From: an uncultured Acidimicrobiales bacterium
GTDB taxonomy: Bacteria; Actinomycetota; Acidimicrobiia; Acidimicrobiales; SHLQ01
DNA: 47,372 bases
NCBI GenBank assembly: GCA_938015295.1
Contig: CALLQB010000027.1
Location: 1-47,372, forward strand
Direction: 5' to 3'
Within the stretch, counting starts at the first letter, position 1. Every line of letters starts with the position of its first letter. A program made the translations under genes and the position numbers. The notes beneath the pieces are model-generated. The model did not search any database and was not told the DNA's origin. It saw only the letters and a program-made list of their open reading frames with translations. Of this stretch, positions 1-8,753 are shown piece by piece.

Positions 1-795
1 GACGTCGAGGGCTCAAACTCTGAATACGCACCTGGACAGATCGAGATCAACGTCGGACACGCCGATGCGATGACGGTCGCCGATAACACGGTGCTGTACA
101 AGTCGATCGTGAAGCAGGTGGCTGTCGAACACGGGCTTCGGGCGACGTTCATGCCGTTGCCCTTCAACGGTGCGGGCGGTTCGGGAATGCACATCCACAC
201 GAGCCTCACCGACCTCGACGGTGGTGGCAACGCGTTTGCTAGTAGCGATGGCGCGCCAAACGAGATCATGGAGCAGTGGACTGCTGGCTTGCTGGCCCAC
301 GCTGTCGATTTTGCGCTGATTGGCTCGCCAACCCCCAACGGCTTTAAGCGCATCCGGCCCTACACGTTCGCTCCCACCCATGTGCACTGGGGCGGCGATA
401 ACCGCACCGTGCTCGCACGAACGATCACCGAGGCAGGATCGAAGGCGAATCGAGTCGAGTTTCGCTCGCCCGGCGCCGACGCGAACCCCTATATAGCTAT
501 CGCCGCATTGCTCGCCGCCGGTAGCGACGGCATCGAACGCAAACTCAATCTGCCGCCCATCGCCTCTGGTGACATGTATGGGAACCCGGGTGACAGCCCC
601 GCTCTGCATCTCGATTACGGCGATGCGCTGGCCGCGTTCAAGGCAAGCGAGCTGGCCAAACGGCTCGGCGAAACGTTCAGCATCGGGTACGCGTGCATAG
701 CCGACGCCGAGCTCGGTCTTGCAACCGAAGCGGGCGGCATGGGCGGCGACGAAGTGACCGACTGGGAACGCGAAAGGTATATCGAGTTCTCATGA
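1..795 (+). CDS. Glutamine synthetase family protein, C-terminal part (cut by window edge)
   Basis: The first 264 codons visible are the catalytic C-terminal region of a glutamine synthetase fold enzyme, which joins an amine to the gamma-carboxyl of glutamate using ATP. The frame is open from base 1. It shows the family block SEYAPGQIEIN, then GGSGMHIHTSL (ATP/Mg site), then an FRSPGADANPY block where the family has its C-terminal active-site arginine. The N-terminus lies outside the window. Its stop overlaps the start of the P450 gene by 4 nt (ATGA), so the two are translationally coupled. Because it sits with a P450 and ferredoxin and not with nitrogen-regulation genes, it is more likely a gamma-glutamyl-amine or -polyamine synthetase type than housekeeping GlnA. 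The family call is sure; the substrate is inference. Confidence 0.9.
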   Translation, partial: DVEGSNSEYAPGQIEINVGHADAMTVADNTVLYKSIVKQVAVEHGLRATFMPLPFNGAGGSGMHIHTSLTDLDGGGNAFASSDGAPNEIMEQWTAGLLAHAVDFALIGSPTPNGFKRIRPYTFAPTHVHWGGDNRTVLARTITEAGSKANRVEFRSPGADANPYIAIAALLAAGSDGIERKLNLPPIASGDMYGNPGDSPALHLDYGDALAAFKASELAKRLGETFSIGYACIADAELGLATEAGGMGGDEVTDWERERYIEFS

Positions 796-2033
796 CCACC
801 GTCGCCTTTGTCCCTGATGTCACCACGAGCGATCTCTACCTCGATGGCATCCCCCATGAGACCTTCGCGCAGATGCGGGCGGTCGATGGTTTGGTCTGGC
901 ATCCATACGAAGGCGGTGGCTTTTGGGCCGCCACCCGACACGCCGATGTGCTGACCATTAGCAAAGACAGCGAACGATTCTCCTCCGCGATTGGCCATAC
1001 CAACCTGTGGGATCTCGAGGCCGATGCGCTTGAAGCCCGCCGTTCCCTGATCGATTCTGATGCGCCCGAGCACACCCGGTTACGCCGGGTGGTGAGCAAA
1101 GCGTTCACGCCGAAAAACATCCGAGCTTGGGAGGAAGTGACCCGCAACATCGCGGTGCGGTGCCTTGATGACTTCGTCGCGCAGGGCGGCGGTGACTGGG
1201 TCGACCTCGTCGCAGCTCCGGTGCCGATCAACGTGATCTTGACCATCATGGGCGTGCCTCTTGAGGACGCCGACCTTTTAGTCGAACTCTCCAACTATCT
1301 GGTTGAGGGAACCGGCGAGACCCAGTCGTTGGCTCCCGATGCGTTTGGCAACACGACCGAGCTTCGGCTTCTTCCGTTTAACAGTCCGGCGTCGCACGCG
1401 CTGTTCGAGTACGGCGGCAAGATCCGCGAAGTGCGCGAAGCCGACCCGAAAGAGGATCTCGTTACCCGGCTCATCTTCGCCGAGATCGACGGCGAAAGAC
1501 TGACGAAGTCTGAGTACCAGAACTTCTTTCAGCTGGTGGTGTTTGCTGGCAACGAAACAACCCGTACGGCGATGAGCCATGCGGCCATGGCGTTGGCCGC
1601 GAACCCGCACCAATGGCAACGGTTGCTCGACGACCCTTCGATGATCGACTCGGCGGTTGAAGAACTGCTTCGCTGGGCGTCGCCGGTGATGCACATGCGC
1701 CGCACAGCCGCGGTCGACGCCGAGGTCGCCGGCACCGCAATCGCCAAGGGCGACAAGGTTGTCATGTGGTACTCATCGGCCAACTTTGACGAAGCGGTGT
1801 TCGCCGATCCACAAATCCTCGACCTGTCTCGGGACCCCAATCCTCACTTCGCTTTCGGTGGCGGAGGGTCGCATTACTGTCTAGGAGCGTTCCTCGCTCG
1901 GATGGAGCTGAAGATTCTTCTCGAAGAGATGATCCGACGCGACCTGCGGCTTTCGGTCGTCGGCGAGCCGGTTCGAGCGCCATCGAACTTTGTGCAGGGT
2001 GTCCTGTCAGTCGATGTGGAGATCACCAAATGA
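792..2033 (+). CDS. Cytochrome P450
   Basis: A 413-residue soluble class I bacterial P450, the usual length, with no membrane anchor. It has the I-helix oxygen-activation motif AGNETT (252-257), the K-helix ExxR (E291-R294) and the heme-binding loop FGGGGSHYCLG with the axial cysteine at C363. The ATG at 792 overlaps the upstream TGA, and the gene ends in an ATGA overlap with the ferredoxin gene, which argues that the P450 takes electrons from that ferredoxin. The enzyme would insert one oxygen atom into an organic substrate. P450/ferredoxin/glutamine-synthetase groupings are known from mycobacterial degradation of cyclic secondary amines (CYP151 type), so such a substrate is possible but unproven. 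Confidence 0.95.
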   Translation: MTTVAFVPDVTTSDLYLDGIPHETFAQMRAVDGLVWHPYEGGGFWAATRHADVLTISKDSERFSSAIGHTNLWDLEADALEARRSLIDSDAPEHTRLRRVVSKAFTPKNIRAWEEVTRNIAVRCLDDFVAQGGGDWVDLVAAPVPINVILTIMGVPLEDADLLVELSNYLVEGTGETQSLAPDAFGNTTELRLLPFNSPASHALFEYGGKIREVREADPKEDLVTRLIFAEIDGERLTKSEYQNFFQLVVFAGNETTRTAMSHAAMALAANPHQWQRLLDDPSMIDSAVEELLRWASPVMHMRRTAAVDAEVAGTAIAKGDKVVMWYSSANFDEAVFADPQILDLSRDPNPHFAFGGGGSHYCLGAFLARMELKILLEEMIRRDLRLSVVGEPVRAPSNFVQGVLSVDVEITK

Positions 2034-2314
2034 CGAACGATACAAAGGGCGAGTCGCTCGAACCAGGCAACGCACGCGTCGTTGTCGATCAAGACAAATG
2101 TGTCGGTGTCGGCAAATGTGAAATGCTCGAACCCGAGGCTATGGAGGTCGACGAAGACACGGCCATCGCTTCGATGATCGAGGGCACAGTGTTGCCACTT
2201 GAGCGTGCGCAGAAGCTCGTAACCGAATGCCCGAGCAGTGCAATCTCAATCGGGGACATCGAGGGTTCACAGACCTCCCAGAACGTCGAGCAACAGAACG
2301 CTGAGGAACGTTGA
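2030..2314 (+). CDS. Ferredoxin, probable [3Fe-4S], partner of the P450
   Basis: A 94-residue ferredoxin of the small type that accompanies actinobacterial P450s. The cluster ligands visible are C-x5-C (DKCVGVGKC) and a distal TECP cysteine, the pattern expected for a [3Fe-4S] cluster with the fourth cysteine missing. The last 25 or so residues are a Gln/Glu/Asn-rich tail beyond the ferredoxin domain. The start overlaps the P450 stop (ATGA), and the stop abuts the GTG of the next gene. It should carry electrons to the upstream P450. No ferredoxin reductase gene lies in the window, so a reductase elsewhere must serve it. Confidence 0.9.
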   Translation: MTNDTKGESLEPGNARVVVDQDKCVGVGKCEMLEPEAMEVDEDTAIASMIEGTVLPLERAQKLVTECPSSAISIGDIEGSQTSQNVEQQNAEER

Positions 2315-3781
2315 GTGGCTGATCTTGAGAAATTCGGTAACTACATCGACGGCGGCTGGGTCGCGGCGAAACAAACAATGCAGACCAGCAGCCCCTTTAC
2401 GGGCGAGGCGTGGGCAGAGGTGTCTGACGATCCAGCGGCCGTCGACATCGCTGTTGCTGCCGCGCGGCGCGCTTTTGCCGATGGGCCGTGGGCGACGATG
2501 TCGGGCCGTGAGCGGGCGCACCTGATGAATCGACTCGGCGCGTTACTTACCCGCGACGCCGACAAATTGGGAAAGCTCGAAAGTCGAGATAACGGCAAGA
2601 TTATTCGCGAAACCTCCGCGCAGGCGAAGAGCTTAGCGACCTACCTTGGGTACTTCGCCGGCATGGCCGACAAGATCATGGGGCAACAAATCCCCGCGCC
2701 AGCATCGAACTTCTTGATCTACACCGAGAGGGTCCCGAAAGGGGTTGTAGGCGCCATCATTCCGTGGAATTCACCACTTGCGCTTCTGACATGGAAGCTG
2801 GGTCCGGCGCTCGCTGCTGGCTGCACCGTTGTCGTGAAACCCTCAGACATCACCCCGGTTACTGCGTTGCTTCTCGCAGAGCTCGCTACCGAGGCTGGTT
2901 TTCCGCCCGGCGTCATCAACGTCGTGACCGGTGGCGCCGAGGTTGGCGCGGCTATCAGCTCGCATCCCGGCATCGACAAGATCACCTTCACCGGTGGCGG
3001 GGCCACCGCTCGTCACGTTGCGAGGGCTGCAGCCGACAACCTCACGCCGACCGTGCTTGAGTTGGGCGGCAAATCACCGCAGCTCATTTTTGGCGACGCC
3101 GATCCAGAAGCGGCGGTCAACGGCTTACTCGCCGGGATCTTTGCAGCTTCGGGGCAGACCTGCGTGGCTGGGTCGCGGGCCTACATCCACGAGTCGATCG
3201 CCGATGACATCATCGGTCGCATCGTCGCCCGAGCTGAGAACCTCAAGCTGGGCGACCCGGCCGACATTGAAACAGAGATGGGGCCCGCTGCGTCCGACGC
3301 CCAACGCGACCGCATCCTGGCGATGGTCGCCCAAGCAGAAGCTGAGGGAGCGACGATCGCTACTGGCGGGGTCCTTGACCCTGTGCTTGGCGGGCGGTTT
3401 GTTCGACCGACGGTTATCACCGGCGTCACCAACGAGACCACGATTGTTCGTGAAGAGGTCTTCGGCCCTGTTCTGGCATGCATGACGTTCACCGATGAGG
3501 ACGAAGTGGTGCAACTGGCCAACGACAGCGACTACGGGTTGGCCGCAGGAGTGTGGACCGCCGACATCGGTCGAGCACATCGGCTGGCCCGCAAACTCAA
3601 CGTTGGCACCGTCTGGATCAACACGTACCGGAACGTGTCGTATGTGGCCCCGTTCGGGGGAGTGAAGCAGTCGGGGTACGGCCGAGACAACGGGCTCGAA
3701 TCGCTTGATGCGTTCCTCGATACCAAGACCGTCTGGGTCGAAATCGAAGGCCAGACACGCGATCCGTTCGTGCTGGGCTGA
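2315..3781 (+). CDS. Aldehyde dehydrogenase (NAD(P)-dependent)
   Basis: A 488-residue member of the ALDH superfamily, full length. Visible are the substrate-entry PWNSPL (150-154), the cofactor-site KPSD (175-178), the FTGG loop (225-228), the general base in LELGGK (E249), the catalytic cysteine in SGQTCVAG (C283) and EVFGPVLA. The GTG start directly follows the ferredoxin stop, so it is the fourth gene of the coupled block. It would oxidise an aldehyde to a carboxylate, plausibly the ring-opened aldehyde released after P450 hydroxylation. The substrate cannot be read from the sequence. Confidence 0.93.
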   Translation: MADLEKFGNYIDGGWVAAKQTMQTSSPFTGEAWAEVSDDPAAVDIAVAAARRAFADGPWATMSGRERAHLMNRLGALLTRDADKLGKLESRDNGKIIRETSAQAKSLATYLGYFAGMADKIMGQQIPAPASNFLIYTERVPKGVVGAIIPWNSPLALLTWKLGPALAAGCTVVVKPSDITPVTALLLAELATEAGFPPGVINVVTGGAEVGAAISSHPGIDKITFTGGGATARHVARAAADNLTPTVLELGGKSPQLIFGDADPEAAVNGLLAGIFAASGQTCVAGSRAYIHESIADDIIGRIVARAENLKLGDPADIETEMGPAASDAQRDRILAMVAQAEAEGATIATGGVLDPVLGGRFVRPTVITGVTNETTIVREEVFGPVLACMTFTDEDEVVQLANDSDYGLAAGVWTADIGRAHRLARKLNVGTVWINTYRNVSYVAPFGGVKQSGYGRDNGLESLDAFLDTKTVWVEIEGQTRDPFVLG

Positions 3782-3865
3782 TCGATGCGCCAGATCGATT
3801 CGCACAGCAATTCACCGATCATTTACACAGAGAAACGCACGGGAGGACGGTGGGTATGAGAGATT

Positions 3866-3879
3866 GTTTGGAACCAAAC
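3866..3879. promoter_or_regulatory. Perfect inverted repeat upstream of the transporter operon, candidate operator
   Basis: GTTTGG-AA-CCAAAC lies in the 148-nt gap between the aldehyde dehydrogenase and the ABC binding protein, about 50 nt before its start. The size and symmetry suit a TetR- or LacI-type operator, but no regulator gene sits next to it. The call is from symmetry alone. Confidence 0.35.
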
Positions 3880-3929
3880 GACTTTCAAACTACAGTCACA
3901 AACGGCGCACTTACCCTTGGAGGGGAACT

Positions 3930-5216
3930 ATGAAAAGCAGACCACTACTCATCTTGCTAATGGCGTTGTCGCTCATCGCTGCAGCCTGTGGCTCAAGCGA
4001 TGACGCAAGCAGCGACGCCGACTCCGGTGCATCGACCGAGAGCGATACCGGCAGTGATTCGGGCGGCGATGACGATGCCATGGAAGAAGGCGCACACTCC
4101 GGCCTCGATATCGACGCGATCCTCGCGACCGATCTTGCGAACTGTGTCGCCGCTCCTAGCGGCGATCCAATCCGTGTCGGCATGGCGATGGACTTTAGTG
4201 ACGTCGTTGGTTTCGTCGACATCCCCGGCTCGAACCTCGTGCCCTTTGTCGCCGAAAAAATCAACTGCAACGGCGGCATCAACGGCCAGCCGGTTGAGGT
4301 TCGCGTAGCTGAGGTCGGCGACGACGCAGCACTCGCAGCGCAAGAGCTGCTCGACTGGGGTGCCCACTTTCTGATTGGCCCACCATTTGCCGACTTTGCT
4401 CTGCCCATCCTGCAGACCACTGAAGGCAAGGTGCCGCTCTTTGTGGCCGCATCGACCGAGCCAACGTTGGCCGATGCCACGATTAACTCGTTCCTCGTGA
4501 CCTTTGATGACTTCGGTATGGCGGGCGCGGCAGCGCAGTGGGCCATCGACGAAGGCATCACTCGGGCGATTGTGTTCACCGAGGGCGAAGGCGTTCCGTA
4601 CACCGGCGTCAATCCCGATGCGTTTATCGCGAAGTTCGAAGAGCTGGGTGGCGAAATTGTGAGCGTGCAGAGCTACGTCTGGGCAGCCGACACCGACTTC
4701 TCCGCCCAGGTCAACGAAATCGCTGGCCTTTCGGAGAACAACGAAGTCGTGTTCTCGGCCGCACTTGCTTTCCAGGTGACGGCACTTCGTGGTCAGCTTG
4801 AAGGGCAGGGCCTCGACGGGCTGACCTATATCGGTACCGATGCGATGGACGCTACCGGTATCCAGGTTGAGGACAACAACGAGGGCATCGCCCACACCCC
4901 GCACACCAGCATTTCTGCCGGCGACCGCATCGACACCTTGCTCGCCGAGTACGAGGCTGCCAAGGGCGAAGCACTTGAAAGCCGCGGCTTTATGGCGCTG
5001 TACGTCGACTCGGCATTCCTTGGCATCCAGGGAATCCTCGACTGTGGTTGCACCGACACCGAGGGCATCGGCGCCGCAGTGTCGGCAATCTCAGGTTTCG
5101 AAGGCCTGAGCGGAACCATCACCTACGCCGGAACGAACGGTATTCCGCCCAAGGACGTGCCGATTAACCGGATCACCAACGGTGAAGACGTCCTCGCAGC
5201 CACCATCGGCGGCTGA
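3930..5216 (+). CDS. ABC transporter substrate-binding lipoprotein, branched-chain amino acid/amide type
   Basis: A 428-residue extracytoplasmic binding protein of the LivJ/LivK-like (type I periplasmic fold) family. It has a lipoprotein signal: a K-S-R n-region, a hydrophobic stretch, then the lipobox AAAC with the modified cysteine near residue 18. A low-complexity Ser/Asp/Gly linker of about 40 residues follows, typical of actinobacterial lipoproteins. The mature domain begins with PIRVGMAMDFSD, the first strand of the fold. The ATG at 3930 has a strong GGAGGGG at 3919-3925. It is the first gene of a transporter operon. Family members bind amino acids, amides, urea or aromatic acids; the ligand here is unknown. 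Confidence 0.9.
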   Translation: MKSRPLLILLMALSLIAAACGSSDDASSDADSGASTESDTGSDSGGDDDAMEEGAHSGLDIDAILATDLANCVAAPSGDPIRVGMAMDFSDVVGFVDIPGSNLVPFVAEKINCNGGINGQPVEVRVAEVGDDAALAAQELLDWGAHFLIGPPFADFALPILQTTEGKVPLFVAASTEPTLADATINSFLVTFDDFGMAGAAAQWAIDEGITRAIVFTEGEGVPYTGVNPDAFIAKFEELGGEIVSVQSYVWAADTDFSAQVNEIAGLSENNEVVFSAALAFQVTALRGQLEGQGLDGLTYIGTDAMDATGIQVEDNNEGIAHTPHTSISAGDRIDTLLAEYEAAKGEALESRGFMALYVDSAFLGIQGILDCGCTDTEGIGAAVSAISGFEGLSGTITYAGTNGIPPKDVPINRITNGEDVLAATIGG

Positions 5217-5258
5217 GCACGAACACCGTTACGAAGATACTGAAAGAAACGAGGCGTC

Positions 5259-5960
5259 GTGCTCGAAGTAGCCGGGATCACAACCAAATATGGGGCGATC
5301 TCGGCGCTCCGGGACACGTCGCTGACCGTTGGGTCCGGTGAGGTCGTTGGCCTCATTGGACCAAACGGTGCAGGAAAAACAACGTTGCTTGGCTCGGTCG
5401 CTGGCCTGTTGAAGCCAACCGGAGGAACGGTGACCTTTGACGGCGCCGATGTCACTGGTGCGGCGCCCGAGAAGTTGCTGCGTGCCGGCCTCGCACTTGT
5501 GCCCGAGCATCGCCGAATCTTTGTCGATCTCACCGTCGAGGAGAACTTAAAGATCGGCGGAATCACGGCGAGCAAATCTGATCGGGCCGAACTTCTCGAG
5601 GAGATGGCCGACCTCTTCCCCGTGTTGCGAGACAAGTGGACAACCCAAGCCGGGTTCCTCTCGGGCGGCGAGGCTCAGCAACTGGCGATTGGGCGAGCGC
5701 TGATGTCAAAGCCTCGGCTTCTTATGATGGACGAACCCTCGCTCGGTCTCGCACCGGTACTGGTTGATGTGGTGTTCGAGCTGATCGAATCGCTCCGGGC
5801 TGCCGGCCGCACGCTGCTCGTCGTCGAACAAAACGCGAGCCGGATGCTTGAGGTCGCCGACCGCGCCTATGTGCTCCGAAGCGGCGAGATGGTTGCCGAA
5901 GGAACCGGGGCAGAGCTTCTTGAACGAACCGACCTCTTCGACACCTTCGTGGGGGGCTAG
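5259..5960 (+). CDS. livF: Branched-chain-type ABC transporter ATP-binding protein (LivF family)
   Basis: A 233-residue ATPase with Walker A GPNGAGKTT, the signature LSGGEAQQ, Walker B LLMMDEPSLGLAP and the H-loop region VVEQNAS. LSGGE followed by DEPSLGLAP, and the length, place it in the LivF group. It starts with GTG 42 nt after the binding-protein gene and is 4 nt from the permease gene that follows, so it is in the same operon. It supplies half of the ATPase dimer of the importer; the other half is fused to the LivM-type permease at 6852-8714. Confidence 0.93.
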   Translation: MLEVAGITTKYGAISALRDTSLTVGSGEVVGLIGPNGAGKTTLLGSVAGLLKPTGGTVTFDGADVTGAAPEKLLRAGLALVPEHRRIFVDLTVEENLKIGGITASKSDRAELLEEMADLFPVLRDKWTTQAGFLSGGEAQQLAIGRALMSKPRLLMMDEPSLGLAPVLVDVVFELIESLRAAGRTLLVVEQNASRMLEVADRAYVLRSGEMVAEGTGAELLERTDLFDTFVGG

Positions 5961-5964
5961 TCGC

Positions 5965-6852
5965 GTGACCGAACTTCTCCAAAATCTCATCGACGGTTTG
6001 GGTCGCGGCAGCATCTACGCCTTGCTCGCGCTTGGTGTTGCCGTCATCTTCGGCGTGATGCATCTGCTGAACTTCGCCCACGGTGAGATGATCACGGTGT
6101 CGGGCTACGCAGCGTATTGGGCGTTTCAGCAAGGCTGGTCGTGGTGGATCGTCGTTCCGCTCATCCTCGTGGTGTCGGTGCTGACGTCGCTAGCCATCGA
6201 CCAGGTCGCGTTTCGTCGAGTGCGAGGAGCCGACGATTTCACCTTGCTGCTGACCTCCTTTGGCGTGCACTTCGTGGTTTTCTCGCTCTTCCTTTTGTAC
6301 GTCTCGGCCTCGGTAAAGAACTTCTCTCGGCCCGGCTGGGTAACCGACACCTACAAAGTGGGTTCGCTTCGCATCGAAGTATTCGACACCGTTGTCATCG
6401 GTGTCACGATCATTACGCTGCTGCTGGTTTCGTTGCTGCTGCAACGCACGATGTTTGGCCTCGCGTTGCGTGCCGCCGCTGCCGACTTTGACACGGCGCG
6501 ACTGATGGGTGTGCGGTCCGACAACGTGATTCGTGGAGCGTTCGGCCTTTCGGGCCTGCTGGCCGGAATCGCTGGTGTGTTTTGGTTAATGCGCGCTGGA
6601 CAAACGACCCCGAGTGCAGGCCTCGACCCCATGCTCAAGGGCGTTTTGGCCGCTTTGATTGGCGGGCTGGGAAGCCTGCGTGGTGCAGTGCTCGGTGGCC
6701 TTGCGCTTGGTATGGCCGAAGTTCTGCTGCGCTCTCGGCTGCCAGATTCGATTGCCGGACTCACCGAAGGGGTGGTCTTTCTCCTTATCGCGTTGCTCTT
6801 CATCTTTCGGCCGGGCGGGTTCGTTTCGGTTGCTCACGCGGAGCGCGTGTAA
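5965..6852 (+). CDS. livH: Branched-chain-type ABC transporter permease (LivH family)
   Basis: A 295-residue polytopic membrane protein of the LivH family. It opens with an N-terminal helix followed by GSIYALLALGVAVIFG, the family hallmark, then LNFAHGEM, and ends with the GGLGSLRGAVLGGLALG segment common to these permeases. GTG at 5965 is chosen because it follows the LivF stop by 4 nt and puts the conserved LLQNLIDGLGRGSIYALLALG at the N-terminus. Its stop overlaps the start of the next gene (TAATG), indicating translational coupling. Confidence 0.93.
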   Translation: MTELLQNLIDGLGRGSIYALLALGVAVIFGVMHLLNFAHGEMITVSGYAAYWAFQQGWSWWIVVPLILVVSVLTSLAIDQVAFRRVRGADDFTLLLTSFGVHFVVFSLFLLYVSASVKNFSRPGWVTDTYKVGSLRIEVFDTVVIGVTIITLLLVSLLLQRTMFGLALRAAAADFDTARLMGVRSDNVIRGAFGLSGLLAGIAGVFWLMRAGQTTPSAGLDPMLKGVLAALIGGLGSLRGAVLGGLALGMAEVLLRSRLPDSIAGLTEGVVFLLIALLFIFRPGGFVSVAHAERV

Positions 6853-8714
6853 TGGGGGGACTGTTCCCCAACATCAAGCGTGATGTGGTGTTTCCCCTCA
6901 TCGGCGTGATCGTGTTGTTTGTGGCGGTCGTGGCTGGCGCGCTGCTGTACCAGAGCATTCTCGGTGGGGCCGCCGAGCGGCTCGTGACCCTAATGCTGAT
7001 CAACGCAATCTTGGTGATCGGCATGCAGATCTATGTTGGCAACACCGGTGTGTTGTCGTTCGGCCATATCGGGTTCGGTGCGATTGCCGGCTACACCTTT
7101 GCGGTTTTTGCCATCTCGCCAGCCGAGAAACTCAAGCGGATCCCCGACGCTCCGTTTGGGCTTGCCGAGGTCGATATGAACCCGTGGCTCGCGCTTGTCA
7201 TCGCTGTGGTCGTCACCCTGGGCTTCGCGTTACTGGTGGGTATCGGGCTCGCTCGGTCGGGCGCCGAATCGGGTGCGGTGGCCGCCACGGTCATTACCCT
7301 TGCGCTGTTGTTTGTGACCCATGAGGTTGCTCGCAACTGGCCCGATCTGACCGGTGGCGATCGCGCCGGGCTGTCGTTCAGGATTGGCGGTGCGCTCGAC
7401 ACGCGGGTGCCGGTGTATCTGGCGTTGTTCTGTTCGCTACTCGTCGCCAGGCTCTACGCTCAAAGTCGCAGCGGCCGCCTTGCCGCTGCGGCACGCGAAG
7501 ACAACCTTGCGGCCCGAGCGATGGGCGTCAATCCGTTGGTGCAGCAGATGGTTGCCTTGCTGATCTCGGTGGCGGTTGTCGCCGTCGGAGCGAGCCTCCG
7601 GGTTTACGAGAACGGGTCGATCCTGCCCGACAACCTCTTCTTCGACCTCACGCTCGTCACCCTGGTCATGCTGATCGTCGGAGGACGAAACAGCGTCACC
7701 GGTGCGCTGGTCGGTGTCGTCGTGATGACGGCTGGCCGCGAGCTCGCACGCCGGCTAGGCCAGGAGGGCTTTGAGGTCTTCGGCATTGGTCTCGATGGAG
7801 CACCCCTCGACTGGGTCTTCCGTGAGAACCTGCAAACGGTGTTTCTCGGCGTTTCGATGCTGGTGTTTATGATTTGGCGTCCGTCGGGTCTGCTCGACGA
7901 CTGGGAGCTCGACGAGTGGCTGTACGCTCGGTTCGGCAAGTCGCCTTCGGTGAAACCCGACCCGCTGGCCGAACTCGCTGACAACACAGGTCCCGCCCTG
8001 CAGGCATCGGGTATCGACGTGGTGTTCGGTGGTTTCCAGGCGCTGAAGGGCGCCGGGCTCACCGCCGAGACAGGCGAAATCATTGGCATCATCGGCCCGA
8101 ATGGTGCCGGCAAAACAACGTTCGTGAACGTGATAACCGGAATGGTGAAGCCTACGGCTGGTTCGTTCGCCATCGGTGACATCGATCTTACGACCAAGCC
8201 ACCTTTCGAGCTGGCCCGGTCGGGAATCGCCCGTACCTTTCAGAACCTCCGTCTGTTCTCGGCGCTCACGGTGCGTGAAAACGTCGAGGCGTCTGCGCTG
8301 ATCGCGAAGGAACATCGCCGGGGCCACGCCGTTCCCAATGTCGACGCCATTATTGCTGAAGCCGGGCTCTGGGATCACCGTGACCGACGAGCCCGTGAGC
8401 TCGATTACGGAAACTCCCGTCGCCTTGAGTTGGCTCGTGCCGCCGCAACTGCACCTTCGTTCCTACTGCTCGATGAACCAACCAGCGGCATGAGCAACTC
8501 CGAGTCACTCGAAATGATCGAACAGGTTCGCCACATGGCTGCCACGGTGGGCGCCGCAGTTATCGTGATCGACCACGACCTGGGATTTATCACGGGTATT
8601 AGCGACCGCATCTATGTGTTCGATCAAGGGCAGGTCATCGCCGACGGCACACCTGCTGAGGTTCAAGCCGACGAGCGGGTGCGCGCTGCGTATCTCGGCT
8701 CGGCGGGCGGCTGA
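6852..8714 (+). CDS. Fused LivM-type permease and LivG-type ATPase
   Basis: A single 620-residue reading frame joins two normally separate importer subunits. Residues 1 to about 345 are a LivM-type permease with multiple membrane helices, including VGNTGVLSFGHIGFGAIAGY (62-81) and AAREDNLAARAMGVNP. After a linker of about 40 residues, residues 385-620 form a LivG-type ATPase: Walker A GPNGAGKTT (415-423), Q-loop Q464, Walker B LLLDEPTSGM (538-547) and the H-loop VIDHD. The signature is LDYGNSRR (517-524) where LSYGxQRR is usual, so the Ser is replaced by Asp. No stop or start separates the halves. LivM-LivG fusions occur in some bacteria; the altered signature is the unusual part. Confidence 0.93.
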   Translation: MGGLFPNIKRDVVFPLIGVIVLFVAVVAGALLYQSILGGAAERLVTLMLINAILVIGMQIYVGNTGVLSFGHIGFGAIAGYTFAVFAISPAEKLKRIPDAPFGLAEVDMNPWLALVIAVVVTLGFALLVGIGLARSGAESGAVAATVITLALLFVTHEVARNWPDLTGGDRAGLSFRIGGALDTRVPVYLALFCSLLVARLYAQSRSGRLAAAAREDNLAARAMGVNPLVQQMVALLISVAVVAVGASLRVYENGSILPDNLFFDLTLVTLVMLIVGGRNSVTGALVGVVVMTAGRELARRLGQEGFEVFGIGLDGAPLDWVFRENLQTVFLGVSMLVFMIWRPSGLLDDWELDEWLYARFGKSPSVKPDPLAELADNTGPALQASGIDVVFGGFQALKGAGLTAETGEIIGIIGPNGAGKTTFVNVITGMVKPTAGSFAIGDIDLTTKPPFELARSGIARTFQNLRLFSALTVRENVEASALIAKEHRRGHAVPNVDAIIAEAGLWDHRDRRARELDYGNSRRLELARAAATAPSFLLLDEPTSGMSNSESLEMIEQVRHMAATVGAAVIVIDHDLGFITGISDRIYVFDQGQVIADGTPAEVQADERVRAAYLGSAGG

Positions 8715-8753
8715 ACGACAACAACTATTCGTTATCAAGGGAGACCTGCCGCA

